64,000 nt of DNA from Dyella japonica A8 (lineage in GTDB: Bacteria > Pseudomonadota > Gammaproteobacteria > Xanthomonadales > Rhodanobacteraceae). The stretch's first letter is position 1; the number at the start of each line of letters is the position of its first letter. The notes beneath the pieces were generated by a model, which saw nothing but the letters and a program-made list of their open reading frames with translations, was not told the origin of the DNA and ran no database searches. Made by a program: the position numbers and the translations under genes. The DNA lies in assembly GCF_000725385.1 (NCBI RefSeq), contig NZ_CP008884.1, forward strand, positions 3,906,001-3,970,000, read 5' to 3'. This document shows positions 33,362-41,372 of the stretch, piece after piece.

Positions 33362-33478
33362 ACGTCTGGCTAAAAACCGTCGATTTTACACATTGACGAC
33401 AGCGACCGCTCCCTGCGGCCGCCAGCCCTTGCCAGGCCTCGCCGACAGCGTGACAGCGAACCCAGGCAGATGGCGGTA

Positions 33479-33507
33479 TTGACACCGATCCGCACCAACT
33501 GTACTAC
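33479..33507 (+). promoter_or_regulatory. Probable sigma-70 promoter of the GntR-ABC operon
   Basis: TTGACA at 33479-33484 is a consensus -35 box. TACTAC at 33502-33507, 17 bp later, is a fair -10. It overlaps the inverted repeat described next. Confidence 0.6.
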
Positions 33508-33521
33508 TACACGCAGTACAG
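33499..33521. promoter_or_regulatory. Candidate YtrA-type operator
   Basis: CTGTAC and GTACAG are inverted with an 11-bp spacer, overlapping the putative -10 and lying 15 bp upstream of the GntR gene. YtrA-subfamily regulators typically autoregulate through such sites. Confidence 0.65.
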
Positions 33522-33536
33522 CCAGGAGCCGCTCCC

Positions 33537-33944
33537 ATGACCCGCACCCAGGCATTGGCGATCAGCATCGCCACCGGCGACACCCGCTCGATCAGCAGGC
33601 AGATCGTCGACGCGGTGCGCATGAAGGTGGCGCGTGGCGAACTTCAGCCCGGCGTCCAGCTGCCCAGCGTGCGCGGCCTGGCCCAGCAGCTGTCGATCAA
33701 CCCGAACACCGTGGCCAAGGCCTACGCGGAACTCACCGCGGAAGGCTGGCTGCAGGCCCGCCAGGGCCTTGGGCTCTACGTGGCGGAGCCGCGCGCGCGG
33801 CTCTCCGCGCAGGAGCGCGACCACCGCCTGGCCGAGGCCGTCAATCGCTTCGTCAACGAGGTGGTGGCGCTTGGCTTATCGCCCGACACCGCCCTCGCCC
33901 GCCTGGACGACGCACTGCGCGTCGTCACGCGTCGATCCGCCTGA
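33537..33944 (+). CDS. YtrA-subfamily GntR regulator
   Basis: A 135-residue transcription factor. The N-terminal winged helix has the GntR pattern (SISRQIVDAVRMKVARGELQPG; LPSVRGLAQQLSINPNTVAKAYAEL). The short helical C-terminal part is typical of the YtrA subfamily. YtrA regulators repress adjacent ABC-transporter genes, and an ABC ATPase gene begins 14 bp downstream. Start ATG has AGGAG. An inverted repeat overlaps its promoter. Confidence 0.9.
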   Translation: MTRTQALAISIATGDTRSISRQIVDAVRMKVARGELQPGVQLPSVRGLAQQLSINPNTVAKAYAELTAEGWLQARQGLGLYVAEPRARLSAQERDHRLAEAVNRFVNEVVALGLSPDTALARLDDALRVVTRRSA

Positions 33945-33958
33945 GCAGGAGGCTCCGC

Positions 33959-34870
33959 ATGAACACGCACGTTCCCATCATCCGCACCGAAGGCCTCGAC
34001 ATGCGCTTCGGCAGCAAGCAGGCCATCGACAAGCTAGACCTCGCGCTGGAGCCAGGCATGACCCACGCCATCGTGGGTGCCAATGGCGCCGGCAAGTCCA
34101 CGCTTTTCCGCATCCTGCTCGGTTTCATGAAACCCACGGGCGGCCGTGCGTGGGCGCTGGGCTGCCCCAGCGATGCACTGACGCCGGAGGTTCGCGGACG
34201 CATCGGCTTCGTCAACGAGGAACACACACTGCCCACATGGATGCGCGTGGACGAGCTCGTCGGCGTGCAGCGAAGCCAGTACGCGCACTGGCAACAAGCC
34301 ACCTACGACGACGTCATCGGGCATTTCGACGTACGCGCCAGCCAGCGCATCGGCGAGCTGTCGCGTGGCGAACGCGCCGGCGTGAATCTGGCGCTGAGCC
34401 TGGCGCAGTCACCTGAGCTGCTAATCCTGGACGAGCCCACGCTCGGCCTGGACGTGGTCGCCAAGCGCGCGTTCCTCGAAGCGCTGCTCTACGCCACCAC
34501 CGAACAGGCGCGCTCGGTGGTGTACTGCTCACACCAGATGGACGAGATCGAACGCGTCGCCGACAACCTGATCATCCTGGAACGCGGCTCGTTGCGGCAT
34601 ATGTCGCCACCGGACGAGTTCACTGCCGGCGTCCGCTACTGGATCGCCGAGATGCCGTTCCGTGGCCCCGACCCGAAACTCGTGCCGGGACTGCTGCAGA
34701 TGCAGCGCATCGACGGCCTGCACCACTACCTCGTCGCCGATGCCGACGACTCGTTCGCCGACTTCCTGACACAGCACGGCGCGCGCTCCATGCACAGCAT
34801 GCCGGTGAGCCTGGACCAGGCCGTCAACGGCTTTCTCGCCCAGCGCCATCGCGCGCCCGTGGCTGCCTGA
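33959..34870 (+). CDS. ABC transporter ATP-binding protein
   Basis: A 303-residue ATPase with intact nucleotide-binding motifs: Walker A GANGAGKST, signature LSRGERAGVNLA (SRGER in place of SGGQ), Walker B LLILDEPTLGLD and the H-loop YCSHQMDE. A C-terminal extension of about 70 residues resembles that of exporters paired with YtrA regulators. Start ATG has GCAGGAGG. It is followed 20 bp later by the membrane subunit gene. Confidence 0.92.
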   Translation: MNTHVPIIRTEGLDMRFGSKQAIDKLDLALEPGMTHAIVGANGAGKSTLFRILLGFMKPTGGRAWALGCPSDALTPEVRGRIGFVNEEHTLPTWMRVDELVGVQRSQYAHWQQATYDDVIGHFDVRASQRIGELSRGERAGVNLALSLAQSPELLILDEPTLGLDVVAKRAFLEALLYATTEQARSVVYCSHQMDEIERVADNLIILERGSLRHMSPPDEFTAGVRYWIAEMPFRGPDPKLVPGLLQMQRIDGLHHYLVADADDSFADFLTQHGARSMHSMPVSLDQAVNGFLAQRHRAPVAA

Positions 34871-34890
34871 CCTCTCCAAGGAACCAACCC

Positions 34891-36765
34891 ATGTGGCTTC
34901 TGTTCAAGGCTGAACTCCGCCGCTTTCGCGTCGCGGGCGCCATCGCGTGCCTCGCTCATCTGGTCGTGCTCGGCTTCCTCTCGCGCACGACCGACCTCGC
35001 CCAGCAAACCGCCCAGACCTACCGCATCTTCGCCGCCTGCTACGTACTGGGCGGACTGGTCCTGGGCGCCTACCAGATGATGAGCTACGCGCGCCCGCCA
35101 GCCTGGGTACAGCTGATCCACCGCCCGTTGCCGGCCTGGCGCATCGGTGTCGCGCTGATGGCGGCGGGCGCGGCATGGATCGCGCTCGCCGTGGCACTGC
35201 CCATCCTGTTGATCGCCGCGTGGCAGGCCGGCATGACGGCGCGCGTGGTCGACCTGCGCCACTGGCTGATGCCGCTGCCCGCGTTGACGACCGGCATGAT
35301 CGGTTACGCGCTGGGCGCATACGTGGTGCTCGCCAACCGCCGGGTCGGCTTCGGCGCGGTGGTGTTTCTGCTGTTGGTGTGGATGGCGCACGCACAGGCC
35401 TTCAATGCACTGCTGCTGCAGTGGCTGGTGGCCGGCTATCTCGCCGCGTTGCTGTGGATCGTGTTCCGCCCCGACCGGCAGGCCATTCCGGCGTCGGCTG
35501 GGCGTCTGGGCCTGGTGTTCGCGCCTGTGGTGTTTGCGCTTTACCTGGCCTTGCTCACCACGCTGAAAGTCGGCTTGCAGATCAGCTGGATCCTGCTGGG
35601 CACGGCACCGGCGACGGCCGCTGTACCGCCCGTGGATTCCGTGCAGGAGAGCCAGCGTGCCACGGACAAGGCGCTGATGCTGCAAGGACTCAAGGTCAGC
35701 CGCGATGCCGCCGCCCCGCAATGGATGACGGAAGTTACCCGGCTGGAAAAGCTGGAACGTTACGGGCCGCTGTTCGACGAACTACCCGTGCGCGGGCAGT
35801 TCACCAACCTGCTTCCGCTGAGCTTCCCCGATGCCGCCAACGATACGGCGTGGACATTCAGCCATGACCGCATGCGCTTCGTCGGACGCGGGCTGGCCGA
35901 CGACCGTAGCGACCGTGGCACGCTCACGCCGCCGCACGCCGCCACGTTCGCCACGCCGGCCATGCCCATCGCCGGTGTGCTGGGCGCCAGCGACGCCGAA
36001 AGCGTGCTCATCCTCAACCAGCACAGCGCGTGGCGCTACGAGCCGCGCACGCACGCCATGGACACGCTGCTTGAACTGCCGGCGCAAGAGGTGTTCGCCT
36101 CCCCGCTGATGCGGGTGGGCAGCCACCTGGCCGCGCTGAGCGACCAGGCGCTCTACGTGGGCAACGCCAACCGGCGCGCCGAGGGCCTGCCCGTGCGCAT
36201 TCCGCTGCCAGGTCCGGTCAGCGTGCTCGGTCGGGTAAGCATTGCCGATGTCAGCGACGGTTATCTCGTCTCGCTCACGTTCCTGCGCAATCTGCGCTAT
36301 GAATCGTTCCCGCGCGTGCAGCACGTGGTGCATGTGGACGCAAGCGGCCACTGGCGCATCGTCGCGACACGTCCGCTAACGCAGGATTTCCCCGTGTGGT
36401 ACCGCTATATCGGCTGGTGGTTGTCGCCACTGCTCGATCGCAGCGGCCTGATGCTGACCTCGATGTTTGCCGCGCAGCCTTCGCTTGATCCCATCGACCC
36501 GGTACGGCCGCCGGCGGGCATCCTGTGGCTCGCCGTTGCCTGCGCCCTGGCCTGCCTCGCGATGACGGTGCTGCATGCGCGACGCCTGCGGCTTGCCACC
36601 CGCGCCACCGTTGCCTGGGCTATCGTCAACGCCGCCCTGGGGCCCGCCGGCCTCCTGGCTTTCTGGCTGGTGGGTGCGCATGCATTCGCCCATGCCGCGA
36701 CGAACCAGCGGCGCCCGATGGCGCGGTCGCCGCAACAGCCTCGCCTGGATCACGCCACGCCGTGA
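34891..36765 (+). CDS. Large membrane subunit of the ABC exporter
   Basis: A 624-residue integral membrane protein. About six spans in the first 240 residues resemble ABC-2-type permeases (MWLLFKAELRRFRVAGAIACLAHLVVL; VLGGLVLGAYQMM). A large extracytoplasmic region follows (about 250-540), looking beta-rich with WRYEP and VGSHLAALSDQALYVGN repeats, then two C-terminal spans. It presumably forms the transport path for the upstream ATPase. The big insertion is unusual. Substrate is unknown. Start ATG follows CCAAGGAACCAACCC. Confidence 0.8.
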   Translation: MWLLFKAELRRFRVAGAIACLAHLVVLGFLSRTTDLAQQTAQTYRIFAACYVLGGLVLGAYQMMSYARPPAWVQLIHRPLPAWRIGVALMAAGAAWIALAVALPILLIAAWQAGMTARVVDLRHWLMPLPALTTGMIGYALGAYVVLANRRVGFGAVVFLLLVWMAHAQAFNALLLQWLVAGYLAALLWIVFRPDRQAIPASAGRLGLVFAPVVFALYLALLTTLKVGLQISWILLGTAPATAAVPPVDSVQESQRATDKALMLQGLKVSRDAAAPQWMTEVTRLEKLERYGPLFDELPVRGQFTNLLPLSFPDAANDTAWTFSHDRMRFVGRGLADDRSDRGTLTPPHAATFATPAMPIAGVLGASDAESVLILNQHSAWRYEPRTHAMDTLLELPAQEVFASPLMRVGSHLAALSDQALYVGNANRRAEGLPVRIPLPGPVSVLGRVSIADVSDGYLVSLTFLRNLRYESFPRVQHVVHVDASGHWRIVATRPLTQDFPVWYRYIGWWLSPLLDRSGLMLTSMFAAQPSLDPIDPVRPPAGILWLAVACALACLAMTVLHARRLRLATRATVAWAIVNAALGPAGLLAFWLVGAHAFAHAATNQRRPMARSPQQPRLDHATP

Positions 36766-36801
36766 CATACACCACACCACCACGTTCCCGGGACTTGCTG
36801 C

Positions 36802-37197
36802 ATGACCACGCTTGAGAAGGCTTCCGCCGAAATCATCCTTTTGCACGAACAGATCGAAGCGTGGTTTCGCGGCGACGCACCACCGGAGGCGCTCGACGCA
36901 CTCGCCGCCTGCTTTGCAGACGACTTCCGGATGGTGACCATCCGTGGCGACCAGCTGGATCGCGACGGCACGCAGGCCCTGTTCGGACGTCTATACGGCG
37001 CACGGCCAGGCGTCGCCATCACCATCGATCAGGTGGCGGTACGGGTGGACCGGCCCGATGGCTGGCTGGTCAGTTACCGCGAAACCCAGGTGTTGGCGGA
37101 TGGCTCTTCCAACCGGCGCCTTTCCGGGGCATGGTTGCAGGCGACCCGCCATGGCCGGCCGGCCTGGGTTTATCTGCAGGAAACAGCACTCCCCTGA
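36802..37197 (+). CDS. DUF4440/SnoaL-like protein
   Basis: A 131-residue cytoplasmic protein with an NTF2-like fold: EAWFRGDAPPEALDALAACFADDFRMV at the start and SGAWLQATRHGRPAWVYLQE at the end. There is no signal peptide. It lies 36 bp after the transporter gene and may be read through from it. No specific function is assigned. Confidence 0.75.
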   Translation: MTTLEKASAEIILLHEQIEAWFRGDAPPEALDALAACFADDFRMVTIRGDQLDRDGTQALFGRLYGARPGVAITIDQVAVRVDRPDGWLVSYRETQVLADGSSNRRLSGAWLQATRHGRPAWVYLQETALP

Positions 37198-37282
37198 GCC
37201 CGCCGCGTGCCATGCACGCGGGGGATCGAAGACCGGCCATGCCAGGCGGCATCCATCGACCGGCAGACAAGGAGACGAGGAT

Positions 37283-37801
37283 ATGACGCTGTCGCCGAAG
37301 ACCTTCGCCCGCGTAACCCTGGCATCGTTCGTCGCCCTGTCACTGCCGTTCGCCATCGCCGCCGCAGCGGACGCGCCCTCGCCACGCGCCGACGCATCGC
37401 CCTTGCTTGGCCGCTGGGCCGTGGACACCTCGCGCCTGCCGATGCCGCCCCAGCAACGGCCACGGAGCGTGTTGTTCACCTTCGGCAAGGCCGATGGCGG
37501 CAAGTGGGCAACGCAGGTCGATATCGTCCATGCGAATGGCGAGGTGGTCCATTCCGTATCCACGGCCGCGCTGGACGGCAGCCCCGCTCCCATCGAGAAC
37601 AGTCCCGAGGCGGACAGCCTGGCCTTGAAGCAACCGGCGCCCAATGTGCTGGTGATGGCGCTGCGCAAGGGCGACGTGCTGGCATCGACACGCATTTATG
37701 CCATGGCGCCGGACGGCCAGACGCTGATCGAGACGGCGGTCTATCCCGGGCAGGACGGTTCGCCGGTCATGAAGACAAGCTACTTCAGGCGCGTTCGCTA
37801 G
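37283..37801 (+). CDS. Small exported hypothetical protein
   Basis: A 172-residue protein with a signal peptide (MTLSPKTFARVTLASFVALSLP...AAA, about 28 residues) and a beta-rich domain starting LLGRWAVDTSRLPMPP. This opening, with GRW and D-x-S, recalls lipocalin-like proteins that report mass difference against a control, but no firm family is claimed. Start ATG has AAGGAGACGAGGAT. It converges on the LysR gene. Confidence 0.75.
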   Translation: MTLSPKTFARVTLASFVALSLPFAIAAAADAPSPRADASPLLGRWAVDTSRLPMPPQQRPRSVLFTFGKADGGKWATQVDIVHANGEVVHSVSTAALDGSPAPIENSPEADSLALKQPAPNVLVMALRKGDVLASTRIYAMAPDGQTLIETAVYPGQDGSPVMKTSYFRRVR

Positions 37802-37855
37802 ACACCCTTCCCGGCACGGCGCCGCAACAGGCGGCCCGCGCCGGAGAGCGCGGCC

Positions 37856-38731
37856 TCAGACGTGCGCCAGCCGCTCCTTGAAGAACTCGATGAAGCGCTG
37901 CGTTTTCGCCGGTAGCAAACGGGTTTCCGTCAGCGCATGGACGGACGTCGACTGGCCACGCCATGCCGGCAGCACGGGCACCAGCCGTCCTGTCGCCAGG
38001 TCGTCCACGACGACCTTCTCCGGCACCAGCAGGATGCCCATGCCCTGCGCCGCCAGGCTGCGTATCAGGCCAACGCTGTTGATGGTGAAGCGGCTGCGGG
38101 TGGCCACCTGGATGGACTCCGTCTTGCGGTGGAGCATCCAGGTGCTGGCCTTCAGGATGTTCAGGCATTCGTGGGCTTCAAGCTCCTGCGGTTCCACCGG
38201 CGTGCCCGCGCGCTCGAGGTAACGCGGCGACGCGAAAAGCCGCGTCGACAGCGACGCGAGCGGGCGCGCGATAAGGTTCGAGCTCTCCGGTTCGCCCATG
38301 CGGATGGCCACATCGTAGGGTTCGCGCACCAGGTCGACCTGTCGCGGCGTCACGTCGAAATCAAAGGTGATACCGGGATACTTCGCGGCGAACTCGGCGA
38401 TCAGCGGCGCCATGTAGATGGTCGCGAAATCCACAGGCATCGACACGCGCAAGACGCCGCTGGGCTGGGCCAGCATGTCGCCCAGTTGCTCATGCGCAAG
38501 CCGCGCTTCGTCCACGATGCGCTTGCAGCGCTCGAAGTAGACCTGCCCTGCTTCGGTCAGCTCGACCTTGCGCGTCGTACGGTGCAACAGGCGCAGGCCG
38601 ATGGCTTTCTCCAGCGCGCCGATGCGCCGCGACAGCGTGGAGTTGGGAACGCCCGTCGCCTCGGCGGCCCCACGGAAGCCCCTGGCCTTCACCACCTCGA
38701 CGAACAAGGCCATGTCGTTGAGCAGCTCCAT
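37856..38731 (-). CDS. LysR-family regulator
   Basis: A 291-residue LysR-type regulator. The N-terminal HTH (MALFVEVVKARGFRGAAEATGVPNSTLSRRIGALEKAIGLRLLHRTTRKV region) and the C-terminal periplasmic-binding-like domain (VDLVREPYDVAIRMGE; LFASPRYLERAGTPV) are typical. It is divergent from the old yellow enzyme gene and probably controls it in response to an electrophile or quinone-like inducer; this is inference from the layout. The start MELLNDMA has GGAGCAATGTG and is preferred over an ATG eight codons upstream. Confidence 0.88.
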   Translation of the reverse strand: MELLNDMALFVEVVKARGFRGAAEATGVPNSTLSRRIGALEKAIGLRLLHRTTRKVELTEAGQVYFERCKRIVDEARLAHEQLGDMLAQPSGVLRVSMPVDFATIYMAPLIAEFAAKYPGITFDFDVTPRQVDLVREPYDVAIRMGEPESSNLIARPLASLSTRLFASPRYLERAGTPVEPQELEAHECLNILKASTWMLHRKTESIQVATRSRFTINSVGLIRSLAAQGMGILLVPEKVVVDDLATGRLVPVLPAWRGQSTSVHALTETRLLPAKTQRFIEFFKERLAHV

Positions 38732-38759
38732 CACATTGCTCCATATTTGGATCAATGTT

Positions 38760-38792
38760 ATCCACTTTACCGTATTTATCCCGTCAGTGGAT
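38760..38792. promoter_or_regulatory. Inverted repeat in the LysR/OYE divergent region
   Basis: ATCCAC and GTGGAT are inverted with a 21-bp spacer, in an AT-richer stretch 28 bp from the LysR start. They could be LysR contact half-sites, but T-N11-A geometry is not clear. Confidence 0.4.
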
Positions 38793-38892
38793 TAACCCAA
38801 GATCTCGCTCGCAGGCCACCCGCGCGATGCCTCGGACAGAAACCCCGGCATCGCGAACGCCTTCCCCACCCATCAGCCTTGAGAGCGCCATC

Positions 38893-39966
38893 ATGACATC
38901 CGTGTTCCTCCCTGTTCGCATGGGCAACCACACCCTGCAAAACCGCCTGGTCATGGCGCCCATGACCCGCAGCCGTGCCCAGTTCGATGGCACGCCCGGC
39001 CAACTGGCCAGCGAGTACTACGCACAGCGCGCCGATCTGGGCCTGATCGTGACCGAAGGCACACAGCCATCGGACGATGGCCAGGGCTATCTGATGACGC
39101 CAGGCATCTACACCGACGCGCACGTCGCCGGCTGGCGCGCCATCACCTCCGCCGTGCACGCCCGGGGCGGCCGCCTCTTCATCCAGCTCATGCACGCCGG
39201 GCGCATGTCGCATCCTGACAACACCCCGCACCACCGCCAGGGCGTGGCGCCTTCCGCGATCGCCCCGGGCACGCCGATGTTCACCGCCAAGGGCATGCAG
39301 GACATCCCCACGCCCCGCGCCCTCACCACCGAGGAAGTGCGCCAGACCATCGCGGACTTCCGCCACGCCGCGCGACGCGCCATCGAGGCCGGCGCCGATG
39401 GCGTCGAAATCCACGGCGCCAACGCCTACCTGGTCCACCAGTTCCTCGCCCCCAGCGCCAACACGCGCACGGACGAATACGGCGGCTCCATCGAAAACCA
39501 CGCACGCTTCGCCATCGAGGTGGCCACGGCGATTGCCGATGACATCGGCGCGGACCGCACCGCCATCCGCCTGTCGCCAGGCACCACCATGTGGGGCATC
39601 GACGAAGGCGCGGAAGGGCCGGATCTGTATCGCTACCTGGTCGCCGAACTCGACAAGCTCGGCCTTGCCTACCTGCACCTCATGCACCTGGGCAACGAGC
39701 CCCTGCTGGCCGACCTGCGCGAACGCTGGACGCAGGCACTGATCCTCAACCGCCCGGGTCGCGCGCGCGAGCAGATCGGTGATGACGTAGCGTCGGGCCT
39801 GGCCGACCTGGAGGCTTACGGCCAGATGGTGCTGGCCAATCCGGATTTCATCACGCGGCTGAAAACCGATGCGCCCATGAACACAGCCGACCACAACACG
39901 TTTTTCGGCGGTAGTGCGCAGGGCTACGTGGACTATCCGGCGCTGACAGAAGCCGTCAGCGCCTGA
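38893..39966 (+). CDS. Old yellow enzyme family ene-reductase
   Basis: A 357-residue FMN-dependent alkene reductase. Diagnostic blocks: NRLVMAPMTRSRA (N-terminal), EIHGANAYLVHQFL with the substrate-binding H-x-x-N pair, STNTRTDEYGGSIENH-type loop (here SANTRTDEYGGSIENH), and C-terminal GQMVLANPDF. It should reduce activated C=C bonds (enones, quinones, nitro compounds) with NAD(P)H. The start ATG 38893 is chosen by homology (MTSVFLPVRMGNHTLQNR); a 46-codon extension was rejected. It is divergent from the LysR regulator. Confidence 0.92.
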   Translation: MTSVFLPVRMGNHTLQNRLVMAPMTRSRAQFDGTPGQLASEYYAQRADLGLIVTEGTQPSDDGQGYLMTPGIYTDAHVAGWRAITSAVHARGGRLFIQLMHAGRMSHPDNTPHHRQGVAPSAIAPGTPMFTAKGMQDIPTPRALTTEEVRQTIADFRHAARRAIEAGADGVEIHGANAYLVHQFLAPSANTRTDEYGGSIENHARFAIEVATAIADDIGADRTAIRLSPGTTMWGIDEGAEGPDLYRYLVAELDKLGLAYLHLMHLGNEPLLADLRERWTQALILNRPGRAREQIGDDVASGLADLEAYGQMVLANPDFITRLKTDAPMNTADHNTFFGGSAQGYVDYPALTEAVSA

Positions 39967-39984
39967 AGGCAGGCATCATCCGCG

Positions 39985-40026
39985 CGCCACAGGCGCATCT
40001 GGTCAAACCCAGGTGCGTCTGTGGCG
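39985..40026. terminator. Hairpin between OYE and the T6SS immunity remnant
   Basis: The 18-nt arms CGCCACAGGCGCATCTGG and CCAGGTGCGTCTGTGGCG pair with only two G-T wobbles around TCAAAC. It sits between convergent genes, so it is probably a bidirectional terminator, although no T-tract follows. Confidence 0.55.
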
Positions 40027-40047
40027 TGGTGTGTCGCAACCAGTCAC

Positions 40048-40170
40048 TTACCGCCGACTGCCAACACTTGAGTCCGCATTGTTGCGGAACAGGCACAGCT
40101 CGTCGCGGTAGCGCTCGAACGCTTCTTTGAGGGTGAGCACCGAGTTTGTCGTGTCGTGCGATGTACTCAT
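40048..40170 (-). pseudogene. Truncated third copy of the TsiV-like immunity gene
   Basis: A 40-codon frame begins MSTSHDTTNSVLTLKEAFER and stays collinear with the two intact immunity genes through YRDELCLFRN. It then runs into unrelated sequence and stops. Its ATG overlaps the TGA of the preceding immunity gene (ATGA), as between the two intact copies. The DNA flanking its start is nearly identical to that between the intact copies. It is a deletion remnant of a longer immunity array. Confidence 0.85.
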
Positions 40171-41372
40171 GGATGGTCGCCTTTGAGGTGCGGCCAGTAG
40201 GCCTTCTTCATCCAATCATCGTCCGGTGCCGGCACGATGTCCGGTGGCGTGGGAATTGGTAGGCTGCCGGGCAAGTCGAAACGTGCCTCCCAGGCTCTGG
40301 TGTTGGCGTCATCGGCGCTGGGCACCCCTTCGATATGGGTGTGCAACTGCTCCGGGTTCGGATTGCGCAGCACGCGCAACACGCGATTGACGAATACATA
40401 AGGCTCCGGCAGCCCTTCTTCCGGTGCGCCAAGGCGCGGAAACGCACCCGCACGAATCAGCAAGCAACTACCGATACGCTCGATGCCGATATCGGGCCGG
40501 GCCAATGCTTGACGTATCCGCGCCTCGCCGCCAAGACGTTCCACGAACAGATCGCTGAGTACGGTGATCCAATTGACGCCCTTGATATAGCCCCAGTCGA
40601 CTACCTTCGCCCCAGGCTTCAGGACATCGTGGATGGCTGTCGTGCGCCCCGAGGCATCAACGTCGTGGGATGTGGGGTCGTAGTCATCCTTCTGTGTGAA
40701 TCCATAGCTGTCAATCTCCAATCCACTGAAGCGCTCCGCTAATGCCCATTCTGTGGGCATGTAGCGGTGGAAGCTGTAAGGCAGCACAGTGGAAAGCCCG
40801 CCATAGCCGCCGCGTATCGGCAACTGCCTGCATACGAAGTGCAGGAAGTCCTGGTACTGCTTCAAGCCATACGACGTCGCCATCGCATCCATCGGCAGCT
40901 GGAATTTCAGATACGACAGAAACCGGTCAGTACCTTTTTTGACCGACCAGCCCTCGGGATCGGTGTAATCAACGGGGATGGCGGTATTGGTCAATGTCTC
41001 GATCTGATAACCAGCGGCAGTGTCCTGATCAGGAGCGCTGGAACACAGCACCTCTACCTTTTGATGAGGAGGCGTCTCCAGAATGGTTCGCTGGACGCCT
41101 TTCATGCCCGAGGCCGTGTATCGGGTGAATTTCCCACCACGCGCACAACTTCGTAGCTGCTCGCCGAATAGCTCCTCAAAACGATTGAAGCAGGCCAGCA
41201 AACCTTGCCGCACATCGGGCTTGGAACCACGTTCAAAGAACACGGTGCCAATCACGGCGGGCAGCACGCCCAGGCGGCCATCTTTGCGGAACAGGCACAG
41301 GTCTTCGCGGTAGCGCTCAAAGGCCTCTTTGAGGGTGAGCACCGTGCTTGTCGTGTCGTGCGATGTGCTCAT
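40167..41372 (-). CDS. TsiV-like T6SS immunity protein, copy 2
   Basis: A 401-residue cytoplasmic protein of the DUF3396/TsiV family, immunity proteins for VRR-NUC effectors. From LTLKEAFERYREDLCLFRKD to QIETLTN it appears identical to the upstream copy. It differs sharply in two windows: after QIETLTN (TAIPVDYTDPEGWSVKKGTD) and after GFTQ (KDDYDPTSHDVDASGRTTAI). The C-terminal third is again nearly identical (LIRAGAFPRLGAPEEG; DDDWMKKAYWPHLKGDHP). Its ATG overlaps the upstream gene's stop by 4 bp. The divergent windows probably face the effector; that is inference. Confidence 0.85.
   Translation of the reverse strand: MSTSHDTTSTVLTLKEAFERYREDLCLFRKDGRLGVLPAVIGTVFFERGSKPDVRQGLLACFNRFEELFGEQLRSCARGGKFTRYTASGMKGVQRTILETPPHQKVEVLCSSAPDQDTAAGYQIETLTNTAIPVDYTDPEGWSVKKGTDRFLSYLKFQLPMDAMATSYGLKQYQDFLHFVCRQLPIRGGYGGLSTVLPYSFHRYMPTEWALAERFSGLEIDSYGFTQKDDYDPTSHDVDASGRTTAIHDVLKPGAKVVDWGYIKGVNWITVLSDLFVERLGGEARIRQALARPDIGIERIGSCLLIRAGAFPRLGAPEEGLPEPYVFVNRVLRVLRNPNPEQLHTHIEGVPSADDANTRAWEARFDLPGSLPIPTPPDIVPAPDDDWMKKAYWPHLKGDHP

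Noticed and set aside
33537..34870. Phosphonate or amino-acid uptake ABC system
   Set aside because: There is no substrate-binding protein gene, and the YtrA regulator plus fused-type permease fit an exporter.
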